64,000 nucleotides of DNA from contig CP074381.1 of assembly GCA_022041995.1 (NCBI GenBank), positions 1,426,001-1,490,000 on the forward strand. Reading direction: 5' to 3'. A program made the position numbers and the translations under genes. Origin of the DNA: Cupriavidus necator (GTDB lineage: Bacteria > Pseudomonadota > Gammaproteobacteria > Burkholderiales > Burkholderiaceae). This document shows, in pieces, positions 35,860 through 46,050 of this stretch (its first letter is position 1; each line of letters begins with the position of its first letter). The notes below the pieces were generated by a model. The model saw only the letters and a list, made by a program, of their open reading frames with translations, did no database searches and had not been told where the DNA came from.

Positions 35860-37758
35860 ATGAGCCAACACAGCCAGTTCCGACTGCTCGGCCTGCGCCG
35901 CTTCGCCCCGTTCTTCTGGACCCAGTTCCTGGGGGCGATGAACGACAACGTCTTCAAGGTCGCTTTCACCTCGCTGGTGACCTACCACACGGCGCTGTTC
36001 GAGGGCGTGGACGCGCGCAGCGCGGCTTTCCTGATCTCGGCCATCTTTATCGCGCCGTTCGTGCTGTTCTCGGCCACCAGCGGGCAGATTGCCGACAAGC
36101 TGGAGAAGTCGCGCCTGATCCGGCTGGTCAAGTCACTGGAAATCGCCATCATGGTGCTGGGCCTGGCCGGCTTTGCCTGGCACAGCGCGCCGCTGCTGTA
36201 CGCCGGCACCTTCCTGATGGGTCTGCATTCCACGCTGTTCGGGCCGGTCAAGTTTGCCTACCTGCCGCAGCACCTGGATGAAAGCGAGCTGGTCGGCGGC
36301 AACGGGATGGTGGAGATGGGCACCTTTGTCGCGATCCTGATCGGGACCCTGATCGGCGGCGAGCTGGCCGGGCTGCAGCAGGGCGGCACGATCGTGGGGC
36401 CGATGTACGTGGGTGCGGTGTGCGTGGTGATCGCCGTGGCGGGGCGGCTGGTGTCGGGCCGCATCCCGGTCTCGCCGGCGCCGCAGCCGGACCTGCGCAT
36501 CAACTGGAACCCGTTCTCCGAGACCTGGCGCAACCTGGTGCTGGCGCGCGGCAACCGCACGGTATTCCTGAGCCTGCTCGGCATTTCGTGGCTGTGGTTC
36601 CTGGGCGCCACCTTCCTGACCTCGTTCTTCAGCTATGCCAAGGATGTGCTGGGCGGCGACCAGAACGTAGTGACGCTGCTGCTGGCGGTGTTCTCGCTGG
36701 GCATCGGCACCGGGTCACTGCTGTGTGAGCGTTTGTCCGGGCGCCATGTCGAGATCGGCCTGGTGCCGTTCGGCTCGATCGGCATGACGGTGTTCGCGGT
36801 CGACCTGTACTTTGCCAGCCAGGGGCAGGCGCCGGCCGCGCTCAGTGGCATTGGCGGCTTCCTGGCGGAACCGCATCACTGGCGCGTGCTGGTCGACCTG
36901 TTCCTGCTGGCCATGTTCGGCGGCTTCTACAGCGTGCCGCTGTACGCGCTGATCCAGAGCCGCAGCGCGCCCACGCACCGCGCCCGCATCATCGCCGCCA
37001 ACAACATCCTGAACAGCTTCTTCATGATTGCCGCGTCGCTGCTGGGCGTGGCGATGACGCAGGCGGGCTACAGCATCCCGCAGCTGTTCCTGGTGGTGGG
37101 GCTGCTCAATGCGGTGGTGGCGGTCTACATTTACTCGCTGGTGCCGGAATTCTTGCTGCGCTTTATCGCGTGGATCCTGGTCCATACGCTCTACCGGCTG
37201 CACCGCGTCAACGCCGAGCGCATTCCCGCCGACGGCCCGGCCGTCCTGGTCTGCAACCACGTCAGCTTTGCCGACGCGGTGGTGCTGATGGCCTGCAGCC
37301 CACGCCCGGTGCGCTTCCTGATGGACCACAACATCTTCAGGGTGCCGCTGCTGTCGTGGTTCTTCCGCCAGGCCCGCGCCATCCCGATCGCGCCAGCGCA
37401 TGAGAATCCGGACATGCTCAAGCGTGCCTATGACAGCGTGGCGCAGGCGCTGGGCGATGGGGATCTGGTCTGCATCTTCCCGGAAGGCAAGATCACCGCC
37501 ACCGGCGAGATCAACCCGTTCAAGCAGGGCGTGCAGCAGATCATCCGGCGCACGCCGGTGCCGGTGGTGCCGATGGCGCTGCGCGGGCTGTGGGGCAGCT
37601 TCTTCTCGCGCAAGGGGGCGCCGGCAATGTCGCGGCCGTTCCGACGCGGCATCCTGAACCGGCTGGAACTGGTGGTGGGCGAGCCCGTGCCGCCCGAGGC
37701 CGCCACCCCGGAAGGGCTGCAGCAGATGGTGCAGGCCCTGCGTGGCGACTGGCGTTAA
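35860..37758 (+). CDS. MFS transporter fused to a PlsC-type acyltransferase
   Basis: A 632-residue protein in two parts. Residues 1 to about 425 form a 12-helix MFS carrier like the lysophospholipid flippase LplT (RRFAPFFWTQFLGAMNDNVFKVAF; PVKFAYLPQHLDESELVGGNG). Residues 435-632 are a 1-acyl-glycerol-3-phosphate acyltransferase domain with the HX4D motif in NHVSFADAVVLM and the second motif FPEGKITATGEINPF. In E. coli the same jobs are done by LplT and Aas; here the AMP-binding part of Aas is missing. The probable role is to bring lysophospholipid back across the inner membrane and re-acylate it (inferred from the parts). No break is seen between the domains. Confidence 0.9.
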   Translation: MSQHSQFRLLGLRRFAPFFWTQFLGAMNDNVFKVAFTSLVTYHTALFEGVDARSAAFLISAIFIAPFVLFSATSGQIADKLEKSRLIRLVKSLEIAIMVLGLAGFAWHSAPLLYAGTFLMGLHSTLFGPVKFAYLPQHLDESELVGGNGMVEMGTFVAILIGTLIGGELAGLQQGGTIVGPMYVGAVCVVIAVAGRLVSGRIPVSPAPQPDLRINWNPFSETWRNLVLARGNRTVFLSLLGISWLWFLGATFLTSFFSYAKDVLGGDQNVVTLLLAVFSLGIGTGSLLCERLSGRHVEIGLVPFGSIGMTVFAVDLYFASQGQAPAALSGIGGFLAEPHHWRVLVDLFLLAMFGGFYSVPLYALIQSRSAPTHRARIIAANNILNSFFMIAASLLGVAMTQAGYSIPQLFLVVGLLNAVVAVYIYSLVPEFLLRFIAWILVHTLYRLHRVNAERIPADGPAVLVCNHVSFADAVVLMACSPRPVRFLMDHNIFRVPLLSWFFRQARAIPIAPAHENPDMLKRAYDSVAQALGDGDLVCIFPEGKITATGEINPFKQGVQQIIRRTPVPVVPMALRGLWGSFFSRKGAPAMSRPFRRGILNRLELVVGEPVPPEAATPEGLQQMVQALRGDWR

Positions 37759-37785
37759 ATCCGTTGTGCGGAACCCGAAACCACG

Positions 37786-38507
37786 ATGATCACCCTCTAT
37801 ACCTTTGGCCCCGCCTTCGGGCTGCCCGACGCCAGCCCCTTCGTCACCAAGGCCGAGATGCTGCTCAAGCTGGCCGGCCTGCCTTACCAGGCGCGCCGCG
37901 GCAGCCTGCGGCGCGCGCCCAAGGGCAAGCTGCCCTACCTGGACGACATGGGCCGGATCGTGGCGGATTCCACCATGATCCGCTGGCATATCGAGAAGAC
38001 CTACCACATCGACTTCGATGCCGGCCTGAGCGCGGCCGAGCGAGGCATCGCCTGGGCTGCCGAGAAGCTGATGGAAGACCACCTGTACTGGGCGGTGGCG
38101 CGGGTGCGCTGGCTGGACCAGGCCAACTTCGACAAGGGGCCGGCCCAGTTCTTCCGCGGCGTGCCGGCGCCGGTGCGCGGCCTGGCCGAGCGGCTGGTGC
38201 GCTACAAGGTGCGCAAGACGCTGTGGGGCAGGGCCTGGGCCGGCATAGCGAAGAAGACCTGGTGGCGCTGGCCAGCAAGGGCGTGACCTCGATCGCCGAC
38301 ATCCTGGGCGACAAGCCCTACCTGATGGGTAACCAGCCATGTGGGGCCGACGCCACGCTGTTTGCCTTTGCCGGCAGCCTGCTGTGCCCCGTATTCGACA
38401 CTCCGATCCGCACCGCGGCCGAGGGGCACGCCAACCTGGTGGCCTATATGGCGCGGATGCGCGCCGAGTTCTACCCCGAGCTGGCGCTGGAAAGGGCCGC
38501 CGCCTGA
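37786..38507 (+). pseudogene. Glutathione S-transferase family protein, frameshifted near 38227
   Basis: With one added base this gives a 240-residue GST of the Tom37/failed-axon-connections type. The thioredoxin-like N-terminal part reads LYTFGPAFGLPDASPFVTKAE with KGKLPYLDDMGRIVADSTMI. The helical C-terminal part continues in another frame as SEEDLVALASKGVTSIADIL and [19 protein letters not shown]. The switch is in TGTGGGGCAGGGCCTGG; one missing C would restore LWGQGLGRHSEEDL. Since everything else is intact, a consensus deletion is more likely than a real pseudogene. The substrate is unknown. It starts 27 bases after the acyltransferase fusion. Confidence 0.78.
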
Positions 38508-38592
38508 GCCTGTCGGGCCGTCCTGCGGCCGCCCGCGGCCCGCCATTGGCCTTACAATGGAGACCTTCCCCAATTCCTGTGCGGTTTCCATC

Positions 38593-39702
38593 ATGTCCGG
38601 CAACACCCTTGGCCTGCTTTTCACTGTTACCACCTTCGGCGAATCGCACGGGCCCGCCATCGGCGCGGTGGTGGACGGCTGCCCGCCGGGCATGGCGCTG
38701 ACCGAGGCCGACATCCAGGGCGACCTGGACCGCCGCCGGCCCGGCACCTCGCGCCATGTCACGCAACGCCAGGAACCCGACCAGGTCGAGATCCTGTCTG
38801 GCGTGTTCGAGGGCAAGACCACCGGCACCCCGATCTGCCTGCTCATCCGCAATACCGACCAGCGCAGCAAGGACTACGGCAATATCGTCGAGACCTTCCG
38901 CCCGGGCCATGCCGATTACACCTACTGGCAGAAATACGGCATCCGCGACCATCGCGGCGGCGGCCGCTCGTCGGCGCGCCTGACCGCGCCGGTGGTGGCG
39001 GCCGGGGCGGTGGCCAAGAAGTGGCTGCGCGAGCAGTACGGCACTGAGATCCGGGGCTACATGTCGCAGCTGGGCGAAATCGCCGTGCCGTTCACGGACT
39101 GGTCGCATGTGCCGCAGAACCCGTTCTTCGCGGCCAATGCCGACGTCATTCCTGAACTGGAAACCTATATGGACGCGCTGCGCCGCGATGGCGACTCCGT
39201 CGGCGCGCGCATCGAGGTGGTGGCCAGCAAGGTGCCGGTCGGCCTGGGCGAGCCGCTGTTCGACAGGCTCGACGCCGACATCGCCCACGCCATGATGGGC
39301 ATCAACGCGGTCAAGGGCGTGGAGATCGGCGCCGGCTTCGACAGCGTGGCCCAGCGCGGCAGCGTCCATGGCGACGAGCTGACCGCCGAGGGCTTCCGCA
39401 CCAACAATTCCGGCGGCGTGCTGGGCGGCATTTCCACCGGCCAGGACGTCACCGTGTCGCTGGCGATCAAGCCGACGTCTTCCATCCGTACCCCGCGCGA
39501 ATCGATCGACAAGGCAGGCAATGCCGCCACCGTCGAGACCTTCGGCCGCCACGACCCCTGCGTCGGCATCCGTGCCACGCCGATCGCCGAGGCCATGCTG
39601 GCGCTGGTGCTGATCGACCACGCCCTGCGCCATCGTGCCCAGTGCGGCGACGTCAAGGTCGATACGCCGCGCATTCCCGCGCAGGCCGGCCAGACGCCTT
39701 GA
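38593..39702 (+). CDS. aroC: Chorismate synthase
   Basis: A 369-residue chorismate synthase, the last enzyme of the shikimate pathway, which turns EPSP into chorismate with reduced FMN. The signatures are [27 protein letters not shown] written in the N-terminal 35 residues (key residues GESHG), RRPG in the EPSP loop, [15 protein letters not shown], and GGISTGQDV with the final [18 protein letters not shown]. The ATG at 38593 gives the family start MSGNTLG. A TACAAT box lies at 38553-38558. Confidence 0.97.
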   Translation: MSGNTLGLLFTVTTFGESHGPAIGAVVDGCPPGMALTEADIQGDLDRRRPGTSRHVTQRQEPDQVEILSGVFEGKTTGTPICLLIRNTDQRSKDYGNIVETFRPGHADYTYWQKYGIRDHRGGGRSSARLTAPVVAAGAVAKKWLREQYGTEIRGYMSQLGEIAVPFTDWSHVPQNPFFAANADVIPELETYMDALRRDGDSVGARIEVVASKVPVGLGEPLFDRLDADIAHAMMGINAVKGVEIGAGFDSVAQRGSVHGDELTAEGFRTNNSGGVLGGISTGQDVTVSLAIKPTSSIRTPRESIDKAGNAATVETFGRHDPCVGIRATPIAEAMLALVLIDHALRHRAQCGDVKVDTPRIPAQAGQTP

Positions 39703-39714
39703 GCTGACGTCGCG

Positions 39715-40989
39715 TTGGCCACGTCTTTTGCGGGCGGCGGCGCCACCGGCGCCGGCCGCCCCGATTACGCCCGTTTCGGGCTCTTCTACCTTGGCTACTA
39801 CGGCTACGTCGGCCTGATTTCGCCGTACGTCAGCCTGTATTTCGCCGACCGCGGCTTCAACCCGGTGCAGATCGGCGTGCTGATGGCGAGCTTCCAGGTC
39901 AGCCGCATCGTCGGGCCCTACCTGTGGGGCTGGCTGTCCGACGTGATGCACACGCGCGTGCGCATCCTGCGCGTGAGCGCGTTCACCTCGTTGCTGGCCT
40001 TCCTGATGCTGCCGGGTGTCGGCAGCTACGGCGGCATGATGGCGATGATGCTGACGCTGAGCCTGTTGACCAGCGCGATGTCGCCGCTGGGCGATGCCCT
40101 GAGCATCTCCACGCTGCGCCGCTACGGCGCCTTCGACCATAGCTACGGCCGCATCCGCATGTTCGGCTCGGTCGGCTTTATCGGCGCGGTGCTGGCCGGC
40201 GGGGCGCTGTTCGAAGCGGTCGGCATGCGCGCCTTCCCGTGGGTGGCCAGCACGCTGCTGGCGATCCTGGCAGGGGTGGTGCTGACCATGCGCGACGCCG
40301 CCGACGACGGCCCGCACACGGCGCCGCCGCGCGCCTTGCCGCTGTTGCGCCGCCCGGACGTGGCCTGGTTCCTGGCATCAGCCTTCCTGATGATGTTCGC
40401 GCACGCCGCGCTCTATGTGTTCTATTCGCTGTGGCTGGCACAGCTGGGCTACAGCAAGTTCGCCATTGGCGTGATGTGGACCATCGGCGTGGTCGCCGAG
40501 ATCGTTTTCTTCTACTACCAGGGCCTGCTGTTCGCGCGCTACCCGCTGCGCACCATCCTGGCCGGCACCTTTGTGCTGGCGGCGCTGCGCTTCGGCCTGA
40601 CCGGCTACCTTGCCCAGTTTGCCTGGCTCATGGCGCTGGTGCAGGTGCTGCATGCGGCGACCTTTGCCGCGCACCACAGCGCCAGCCTGAAGCGGCTGCA
40701 GGCGTGGTTTGCCGGGCCGCTGCAGGGGCGCGGGCAGGCGCTGTACACGGGCATTTCCTACGGCGTCGGCGGCACGCTGGGCGGGCTGGCGATGGGCTGG
40801 ACCTGGAACGCGCTGGCGCCCGAGCATACCTTCGGGCTGGCCGCCATTGCCGCGGCGGCCGGCGCGTTCTGTGCGGTAATGAGCTTTCGCGCGGAAGGCG
40901 ATGGCGCGGCTCAGGCCAGCGCCGCGCAGACCCGCTCGGCGATCGCCAGCGACGAGGTCAGCCCCGGCGACTCGATGCCGAACAGGTGA
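39715..40989 (+). CDS. MFS transporter (HcaT/PPP-like group)
   Basis: A 424-residue 12-helix carrier. The N-terminus ([26 protein letters not shown]) and [23 protein letters not shown] are typical of the phenylpropionate/nucleoside permease-like MFS group. The only available start before the first helix is a TTG at 39715, 12 bases after the aroC stop. The last 26 codons overlap the 3' end of the FAD oxidoreductase gene on the other strand by 79 bases. The substrate is unknown. Confidence 0.85.
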   Translation: MATSFAGGGATGAGRPDYARFGLFYLGYYGYVGLISPYVSLYFADRGFNPVQIGVLMASFQVSRIVGPYLWGWLSDVMHTRVRILRVSAFTSLLAFLMLPGVGSYGGMMAMMLTLSLLTSAMSPLGDALSISTLRRYGAFDHSYGRIRMFGSVGFIGAVLAGGALFEAVGMRAFPWVASTLLAILAGVVLTMRDAADDGPHTAPPRALPLLRRPDVAWFLASAFLMMFAHAALYVFYSLWLAQLGYSKFAIGVMWTIGVVAEIVFFYYQGLLFARYPLRTILAGTFVLAALRFGLTGYLAQFAWLMALVQVLHAATFAAHHSASLKRLQAWFAGPLQGRGQALYTGISYGVGGTLGGLAMGWTWNALAPEHTFGLAAIAAAAGAFCAVMSFRAEGDGAAQASAAQTRSAIASDEVSPGDSMPNR

Positions 40990-42017
40990 ACCAGCCCCGG
41001 CACGCCATGCACGGCGGGGCCGTCGATGCGGAAGTCCGCCGCCGCTTCATGCGGGCCGCTGATCTTGGGGCGGATGCCGGCATAGCCCGGCTGCAGCGCG
41101 CCGTCGGCCAGCCCCGGCCAGTAGCGGCGCACCTCGTCATAGAAGCCGTCGGCGTCGGCCGGGTCCACGCCGTATTCGATCTCGTCGATCCAGCGCACAT
41201 TGGGTCCGAAACGCGCCTGGCCGCCCAGGTCGATGGTCAGGTGCACGCCCAGGCCGGCGGCCTCGGGCACCGGGTAGATCAGCCGTGAGAACGGCGCCCG
41301 CCCGGCCAGCGTGAAATAGCAGCCCTTGGCGTAGTACTGCGGCGGGATATGGGCCTCGGGCATGCCGTCGATGCGGCGCGCCAGTTCCGGCGCGGTCAGC
41401 CCGGCCGAGTTCACCACAGTGCGCGCCAGCAGCGTGGTGGCGCTGCCATCCTCGTTGCCGATCTCCAGCCGGATGCCGTCCGGCGTCACCGCGCCGCCCA
41501 GCACCGGCGACTGCACCGCCAGCATCGCACCGGCGTTTTCCGCCTCGCCCAGCAGCGCGGTCATCAGGCCGTGGCTGTCGACAATGCCGGTCGACGGCGA
41601 CAGCAGCGCGGCATGGCACTGCAGTTGTGGCTCCAGCGCCTGCGCCTCGGCGCGGCTGACCAGGCGCAGGTCGTCCACGCCGTTGGCCGCCGCCTTGGCG
41701 CGGATGCCTTCGAGCGTGGCCACCTGGGCTTCGCTGGTAGCCACGATCAGCTTGCCGCAGCGCTGGTGCGCCACGTGGTGGCTGGCGCAGTAGTCGTACA
41801 GCATGGCCTTGCCGCGCACGCACAGCTGCGCCTTGAGCGAGCCGGCCGGATAGTAGATGCCGGCGTGGATGACCTCGCTGTTGCGCGCGCTGGTGATGGT
41901 GCCGAAGGCGTTCTCGGCTTCCAGGATGATCACTTCGCGGCCCTGCAGCGCGAGCGTGCGCGCTGCCGCCAGTCCTACCACGCCGGCGCCGATGACGACG
42001 CAATCCACTGTTTCCAT
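40911..42017 (-). CDS. FAD-dependent oxidoreductase (L-2-hydroxyglutarate oxidase-like)
   Basis: A 368-residue flavoprotein of the DAO family, close to L-2-hydroxyglutarate dehydrogenase/oxidase. The FAD-binding motif [20 protein letters not shown] lies at residues 6-25, followed by [20 protein letters not shown] and, later, [17 protein letters not shown] and a C-terminal [15 protein letters not shown]. The ATG at 42017 is preceded by AAGGAACAACC. The frame runs on upstream through the end of the GntR gene only because that gene carries a frameshift, so an apparent fusion protein should not be believed. The gene is probably controlled by that GntR regulator. Confidence 0.9.
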   Translation of the reverse strand: METVDCVVIGAGVVGLAAARTLALQGREVIILEAENAFGTITSARNSEVIHAGIYYPAGSLKAQLCVRGKAMLYDYCASHHVAHQRCGKLIVATSEAQVATLEGIRAKAAANGVDDLRLVSRAEAQALEPQLQCHAALLSPSTGIVDSHGLMTALLGEAENAGAMLAVQSPVLGGAVTPDGIRLEIGNEDGSATTLLARTVVNSAGLTAPELARRIDGMPEAHIPPQYYAKGCYFTLAGRAPFSRLIYPVPEAAGLGVHLTIDLGGQARFGPNVRWIDEIEYGVDPADADGFYDEVRRYWPGLADGALQPGYAGIRPKISGPHEAAADFRIDGPAVHGVPGLVHLFGIESPGLTSSLAIAERVCAALA

Positions 42018-42054
42018 GGTTGTTCCTTGCTCCAATGTCCTGTTTATTCGGGGC

Positions 42055-42767
42055 TCAGGCCGGCAGGCCGAGGCGGGCGGCGGCAGCCGCAAGGTGTTGT
42101 TGCGCGGCGCTGCGGGCGGCCGTGGCGTCGCCGGTGGCAATGGCTTCGGCCAGTGCCGCATGCTCCTGGTCGGCGGCGCGCGGGCCCCGGTCGCGACGCT
42201 TAGCCGGGCGGTGTTCTCCCAGGCGCGCTGGCGCGCGGCCAGCATCTGCTGGCTGACGAAATCGGTCAGGCCGGTAAAGCAGGGGTTGTGCGCGGCTTGC
42301 GCAATGGCATGGTGGAAGGCCATGTCGGCCGCCGCCGCGCTGGCCATGTCGCCCTGGCCGTCGGCCTGTGCCTGCATTGCCGCCAGTGCGCTGCGGACGG
42401 CATCGATATCGGCATCCGTGCGCCGCTGTGCGGCCATTTCGGCGCAGGCGGTCTCAACCACCCGGCGCAGTTCGAACAGCTGCGCCAGCGTCGGGCCGCC
42501 GTCGGGCGCGCTGGCCACGCGCCAGGCCTGGCCGCCCGGCGTCTGCGACACATAAGCGCCCGAGCCCTTGCGCGTCACCAGCACGCCATCGGCCTTCAGT
42601 TGGGCCATGGCCTCGCGCACGATCGGCCGGCTCACGCCAAAGGTATCGGCCAGGCTGGCCTCCGCCGGCAGGCGCGCGCCAGCGCCGTAGCGGCCGGCGA
42701 GGATGTCGTCGTGCAGGGTCTGGGCGATGCGGCTGGCGAGGGAGGCCGGGCGGGGCAGAATGGTCAT
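42055..42767 (-). pseudogene. GntR/FadR-type (FCD) regulator, frameshifted near 42200
   Basis: A 237-residue regulator once one base is restored. The winged helix is in residues 1-75 ([39 protein letters not shown]), and the FCD ligand domain follows ([30 protein letters not shown]). Near 42200, in CGGCTAAGCGTCGCG on the coding strand, one base is missing. The other frame continues as [20 protein letters not shown] and ends in LGLPA. Without the fix the frame runs into the next gene. FCD regulators respond to carboxylates such as lactate or glycolate, in line with a 2-hydroxyacid oxidase as target. A matching palindrome lies just upstream. Confidence 0.82.
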
Positions 42768-42783
42768 GGTTTTGATATGTCAG

Positions 42784-42796
42784 GCTGTCAGACAGC
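42784..42796. promoter_or_regulatory. FadR-type operator candidate GCTGTCAGACAGC
   Basis: A perfect 13-bp palindrome 17 bases upstream of the GntR gene start, with the TGTCAGACA core that resembles the T-GT-N-AC-A pattern of FadR-subfamily GntR sites. It would allow autoregulation of the regulator and control of the oxidoreductase gene. Confidence 0.5.
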
Positions 42797-43008
42797 TTTT
42801 GCGGATTTTCGGCGTAACTTTGCGGCGCGTCAAGGCTTCCGTAGGGGTCGAATGCTACACATGCGGCCTTAGTCAATCGCCGAGTGCTTAATTTCGCCGC
42901 GCCGGCGCCGATAGAAGCCTGATACAGGTGGCGGATCCTGCGCGTCAGCTCCGCCCAAGGCTTGCCATGCCCCGTGGCGTCCAATGCCGGGGCCTACTGC
43001 GAACAGCC

Positions 43009-43896
43009 ATGATCCAGCTCACACCTAACGATCTTCCCGTCGGATACCCGCTGCCCTGGTCATTGCTCGATGGCGAGGGCAACCTGGTGCTCGGCAGCGG
43101 CAGTGTCATTCCCGATGAACGCGACCTGGCACTGGTGTTCCGCCATGGCGTGGTCTGCCGCGACGATGGCCACGACGATGCCGATGACGAACTGCGTCCG
43201 GTCACCGGGCCGCTCGGCCTGCAGGTCGGCACGCTGCTGCATGTCAAGCACGAGGGCGAGGCCGCGCGCCCGGCCGCCAGCCGCCTGATCGGTTTTATCG
43301 AGCAGGGCCTGTTTGTCACCTGGCCGCAGCTCGGCGGGCGCGACCTGCCGCTGCAGGCGGGCGATGCCGTGCTGCTGCGCGGCTTCTCCGGACAGGCCAT
43401 CCACAGCTTTACCTCGACCATCACCGCCGTCTGCCGCAGTCCGTTCCGCTACCTGGTGCTGTCGGCGCCGGTGCAGAAGCACGCAACGCCGGTACGCAAG
43501 GCCGCGCGCGTGCCGACGCGGCTGGCCGCCTACCTGACCGAGCCTGGCGATGACGACGGCATCGACACCGGCGCGGCGCGGCTGGCGCTGCTGTCCGACC
43601 TCAGCACCGGTGGCGCGCTGGTGCAGACCACCGCGCCGGCGCCGGCGCCAGGCAGCCGCGTGCGGCTGCGCTTCAAGATGCGCACGGCGTCACTGGACAG
43701 CGAGGTCGCCATCGATGGCTGGATCCGCCTAGCGCCCCCCGGCGCGGCCAGCGACGATGCCGACTTCCCGGCCTTCGGCGTGGCCTTCGACGTGCTGGCC
43801 GAGCGCGAGCTGACGCTGCTGCAGTGCTACATCTACGAACAGCTGCTTTCCAGCACCCGCATGCCCTTGCAGCCCGCAGCTGTAGCGGCCGTTTAG
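43009..43896 (+). CDS. PilZ domain protein (YcgR-like)
   Basis: A 295-residue protein with an N-terminal YcgR-like region (about residues 60-150, GTLLHVKHEGEA and SRLIGFIEQGLFVTWPQL) and a C-terminal PilZ domain (about 165-285). The c-di-GMP-binding signature is partly visible: RKAARVPTRLAAYL (the RxxxR element) and LSDLSTGGALV (the D/NxSxxG element). Proteins of this kind slow the flagellar motor or control exopolysaccharide when c-di-GMP is high. The ATG at 43009 is in the family-consistent place, but no strong ribosome site is seen. It stands alone between the GntR and ETF-QO genes. Confidence 0.85.
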   Translation: MIQLTPNDLPVGYPLPWSLLDGEGNLVLGSGSVIPDERDLALVFRHGVVCRDDGHDDADDELRPVTGPLGLQVGTLLHVKHEGEAARPAASRLIGFIEQGLFVTWPQLGGRDLPLQAGDAVLLRGFSGQAIHSFTSTITAVCRSPFRYLVLSAPVQKHATPVRKAARVPTRLAAYLTEPGDDDGIDTGAARLALLSDLSTGGALVQTTAPAPAPGSRVRLRFKMRTASLDSEVAIDGWIRLAPPGAASDDADFPAFGVAFDVLAERELTLLQCYIYEQLLSSTRMPLQPAAVAAV

Positions 43897-44065
43897 AGGG
43901 AGTCCGCTAATGTTTTGATTGTCTCCCCGGGCTGGCCCGTCTTTACTGCTTCCAACATAAAAAGACCCCAGGCCTTCGGCAATCCCGCCGAGGCGCCGCA
44001 GGCCGAGGTGGTCGACAAGGCGATGGCCGCGCGCCGGCAGGCACGATAGCCGCGCCGCATCGGCC

Positions 44066-44097
44066 CAAGAAAAACGGCACCGGGTTTCCGGTGCCGT
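44066..44097 (-). terminator. Rho-independent terminator of the ETF-QO gene
   Basis: On the minus strand a perfect 10-bp stem (ACGGCACCGG / CCGGTGCCGT) with an AAAC loop is followed by TTTTCTT, about 30 bases after the gene stop. Confidence 0.85.
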
Positions 44098-44127
44098 CTT
44101 CACATGTCAGCCGCTGGCGCGGCCGCC

Positions 44128-45816
44128 TTACATCCCGACGTAGTTCGGACCGCCGCCGCCTTCCGGCGTCACCCAGACGATGTTCTGGGTCGGATCCTTG
44201 ATATCGCAGGTCTTGCAGTGCACGCAGTTCTGCGCGTTGATCTGCAGGCGTTCCTTGCCCGACGTCTCATCTTGCACGAACTCATACACACCTGCCGGGC
44301 AGTAGCGCGACTCGGGGCCGGCGTACTTGTCCCAGTTGATGTTGACCGGCACGCTGGCATCCTTGAGCGTCAGGTGCGCCGGCTGGTTCTCTTCATGGTT
44401 GGTGTTGCTGATGAACACCGAGCTGAGGCGGTCGAAGGTCAGCTTGCCGTCCGGCTTCGGGTACTCGATCTTCTGGCACTCGGCCGCGGGCTTCAGGTAC
44501 ACATGGTCCGGCTTCACGCGGTGGATGGTCCACGGCGGGTTGCGGATGCCCAGCTTGGGCAGCAGCCATTGCTCGATGCCGGTCATCAGCGTGGCGGTGG
44601 TGCGGCCCTTCTTGAACCACTGCTTGAAATTCTTGGCCTGCAGCAGTTCCTTGTGCAGCCAGCTCTGCTCGAACGCAGCCGGGTAGGCGGCCAGCTCGTC
44701 GTGCTGGCGGCCGGACTGCAGCGCGTCATAGGCGGCCTCGGCGGCCATCATGCCGGTCTTGATGGCGGCGTGGCTGCCCTTGATGCGCGACGCATTCAGG
44801 TAGCCAGCGTCGCAGCCGACCAGCGCGCCGCCCGGGAACACGGTCTTGGGCAGCGACAGCAGGCCGCCGGCGGTGATGGCGCGCGCGCCGTAGGAGAGGC
44901 GCTTGCCGCCCTCGAAGTACTGGCGGATTTCCGGGTGCGTCTTGAAACGCTGGAATTCCTCGAACGGCGACAGCCACGGGTTGGTGTAGTCCAGGCCGAC
45001 CACAAAGCCGACCGCGACCTTGTTGTCTTCCATGTGGTACAGGAACGAGCCGCCGTAGGTGGCAGGGTCCAGCGGCCAGCCGGCGGTGTGCACCACCAGG
45101 CCGGGCTTGTGCTTGGCCGGGTCGATCTCCCACAGTTCCTTCAGGCCGATGCCGTAGCTCTGCGGATCCTTGCCGGTGTCGAGGCCGAATTTCTCGATCA
45201 GCTGCTTGCCCAGGTGGCCGCGCGCGCCTTCGGCGAAGATGGTGTACTTGGCATGCAGCTCCATGCCCAGCTGGAAGTTCTCGGTGGGCTCGCCTTCCTT
45301 GTTGATGCCCATATTGCCGGTGGCCACGCCCTTGACCGAGCCGTCTTCGTTGTAGAGCACTTCGGCGGCGGGGAAGCCAGGGAAGATTTCAACGCCCAGC
45401 GCCTCGGCCTGCTGGCCCAGCCAGCGCACGAAGTTCGACAGGCTGATGATGTAGTTGCCTTCGTTGTGGAAGCACTCGGGCAGCAGCGCGGGCGGCGTGC
45501 CCTTGGAGCCGGACTCGTTCAGGAACAGGAACTTGTCTTCGGTGACCGCCTGGTTCAGCGGCGCGCCCAGTTCCTTCCAGTTCGGGATCAGCTCATTGAG
45601 GGCGCGCGGATCCATAATGGCGCCTGACAGAATGTGGGCGCCGGGCTCGGAGCCCTTTTCCAGTACGCACACGTTGACGTCGGCGCCTTTCTCCTGCGCG
45701 AGTTGCTTCAGGCGGATGGCGGTGGCCAGGCCGGCGGGGCCGCCGCCGACGATGACCACGTCGTATTCCATCGCTTCGCGCGGGCCGAACTGCTCCAGGA
45801 GCTGTTGCTGATCCAT
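44128..45816 (-). CDS. etfD: Electron transfer flavoprotein-ubiquinone oxidoreductase
   Basis: A 562-residue inner-membrane-associated iron-sulphur flavoprotein that passes electrons from ETF (fed by acyl-CoA dehydrogenases) to ubiquinone. The FAD motif VVIVGGGPAGLATAIRLKQL starts at about residue 19. The GAHILSGAIMDPRAL and GCDAGYLNASRIKGSHAAIKTG stretches are typical. The 4Fe-4S cysteines lie in the last 60 residues (CPAGVYEF and NCVHCKTCDIKDP). Length equals the family's. It ends at a strong terminator and is divergent from an SDR gene with a TetR-type palindrome between. Confidence 0.95.
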   Translation of the reverse strand: MDQQQLLEQFGPREAMEYDVVIVGGGPAGLATAIRLKQLAQEKGADVNVCVLEKGSEPGAHILSGAIMDPRALNELIPNWKELGAPLNQAVTEDKFLFLNESGSKGTPPALLPECFHNEGNYIISLSNFVRWLGQQAEALGVEIFPGFPAAEVLYNEDGSVKGVATGNMGINKEGEPTENFQLGMELHAKYTIFAEGARGHLGKQLIEKFGLDTGKDPQSYGIGLKELWEIDPAKHKPGLVVHTAGWPLDPATYGGSFLYHMEDNKVAVGFVVGLDYTNPWLSPFEEFQRFKTHPEIRQYFEGGKRLSYGARAITAGGLLSLPKTVFPGGALVGCDAGYLNASRIKGSHAAIKTGMMAAEAAYDALQSGRQHDELAAYPAAFEQSWLHKELLQAKNFKQWFKKGRTTATLMTGIEQWLLPKLGIRNPPWTIHRVKPDHVYLKPAAECQKIEYPKPDGKLTFDRLSSVFISNTNHEENQPAHLTLKDASVPVNINWDKYAGPESRYCPAGVYEFVQDETSGKERLQINAQNCVHCKTCDIKDPTQNIVWVTPEGGGGPNYVGM

Positions 45817-46050
45817 TGTCTCTAACCCTCTGTTTCTTTGCTGCTTGCTTGCAATTGTGGGAAATGCGGTGATCGTTTTGCCGAGAACCGGGCCTGCGCG
45901 CGGACGGGAACCGCGGGTGGGTGAGTTGGCAGCGATTTGGGATCCAAAGACGCCGGGATCACGCGTTTTCCCTCTTTCCCTTTGCTGGCCAAGTTCTTAG
46001 AATCTCCGGCATTGTCCGGGACTCGCCACCCACAGGCAAGGATTTTTTTG

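Noticed and set aside
36715-40317. A 1200-codon open frame on the minus strand
   Set aside because: It lies wholly opposite the MFS-acyltransferase, GST, aroC and MFS genes. High GC in third codon positions removes stops from the opposite strand, and its product is a low-complexity Arg/His/Gln-rich shadow.
40911-42767. An apparent GntR-oxidoreductase fusion protein of 618 residues
   Set aside because: The joint is out-of-frame GntR sequence caused by one missing base. Each part has its own start, ribosome site and stop once that is corrected.
43980-44050. A short coding-like stretch (end reading AEVVDKAMAARRQAR) between the PilZ and ETF-QO genes
   Set aside because: It has third-position GC bias but no start, and is too short to assign; it may be a decayed gene end or chance.
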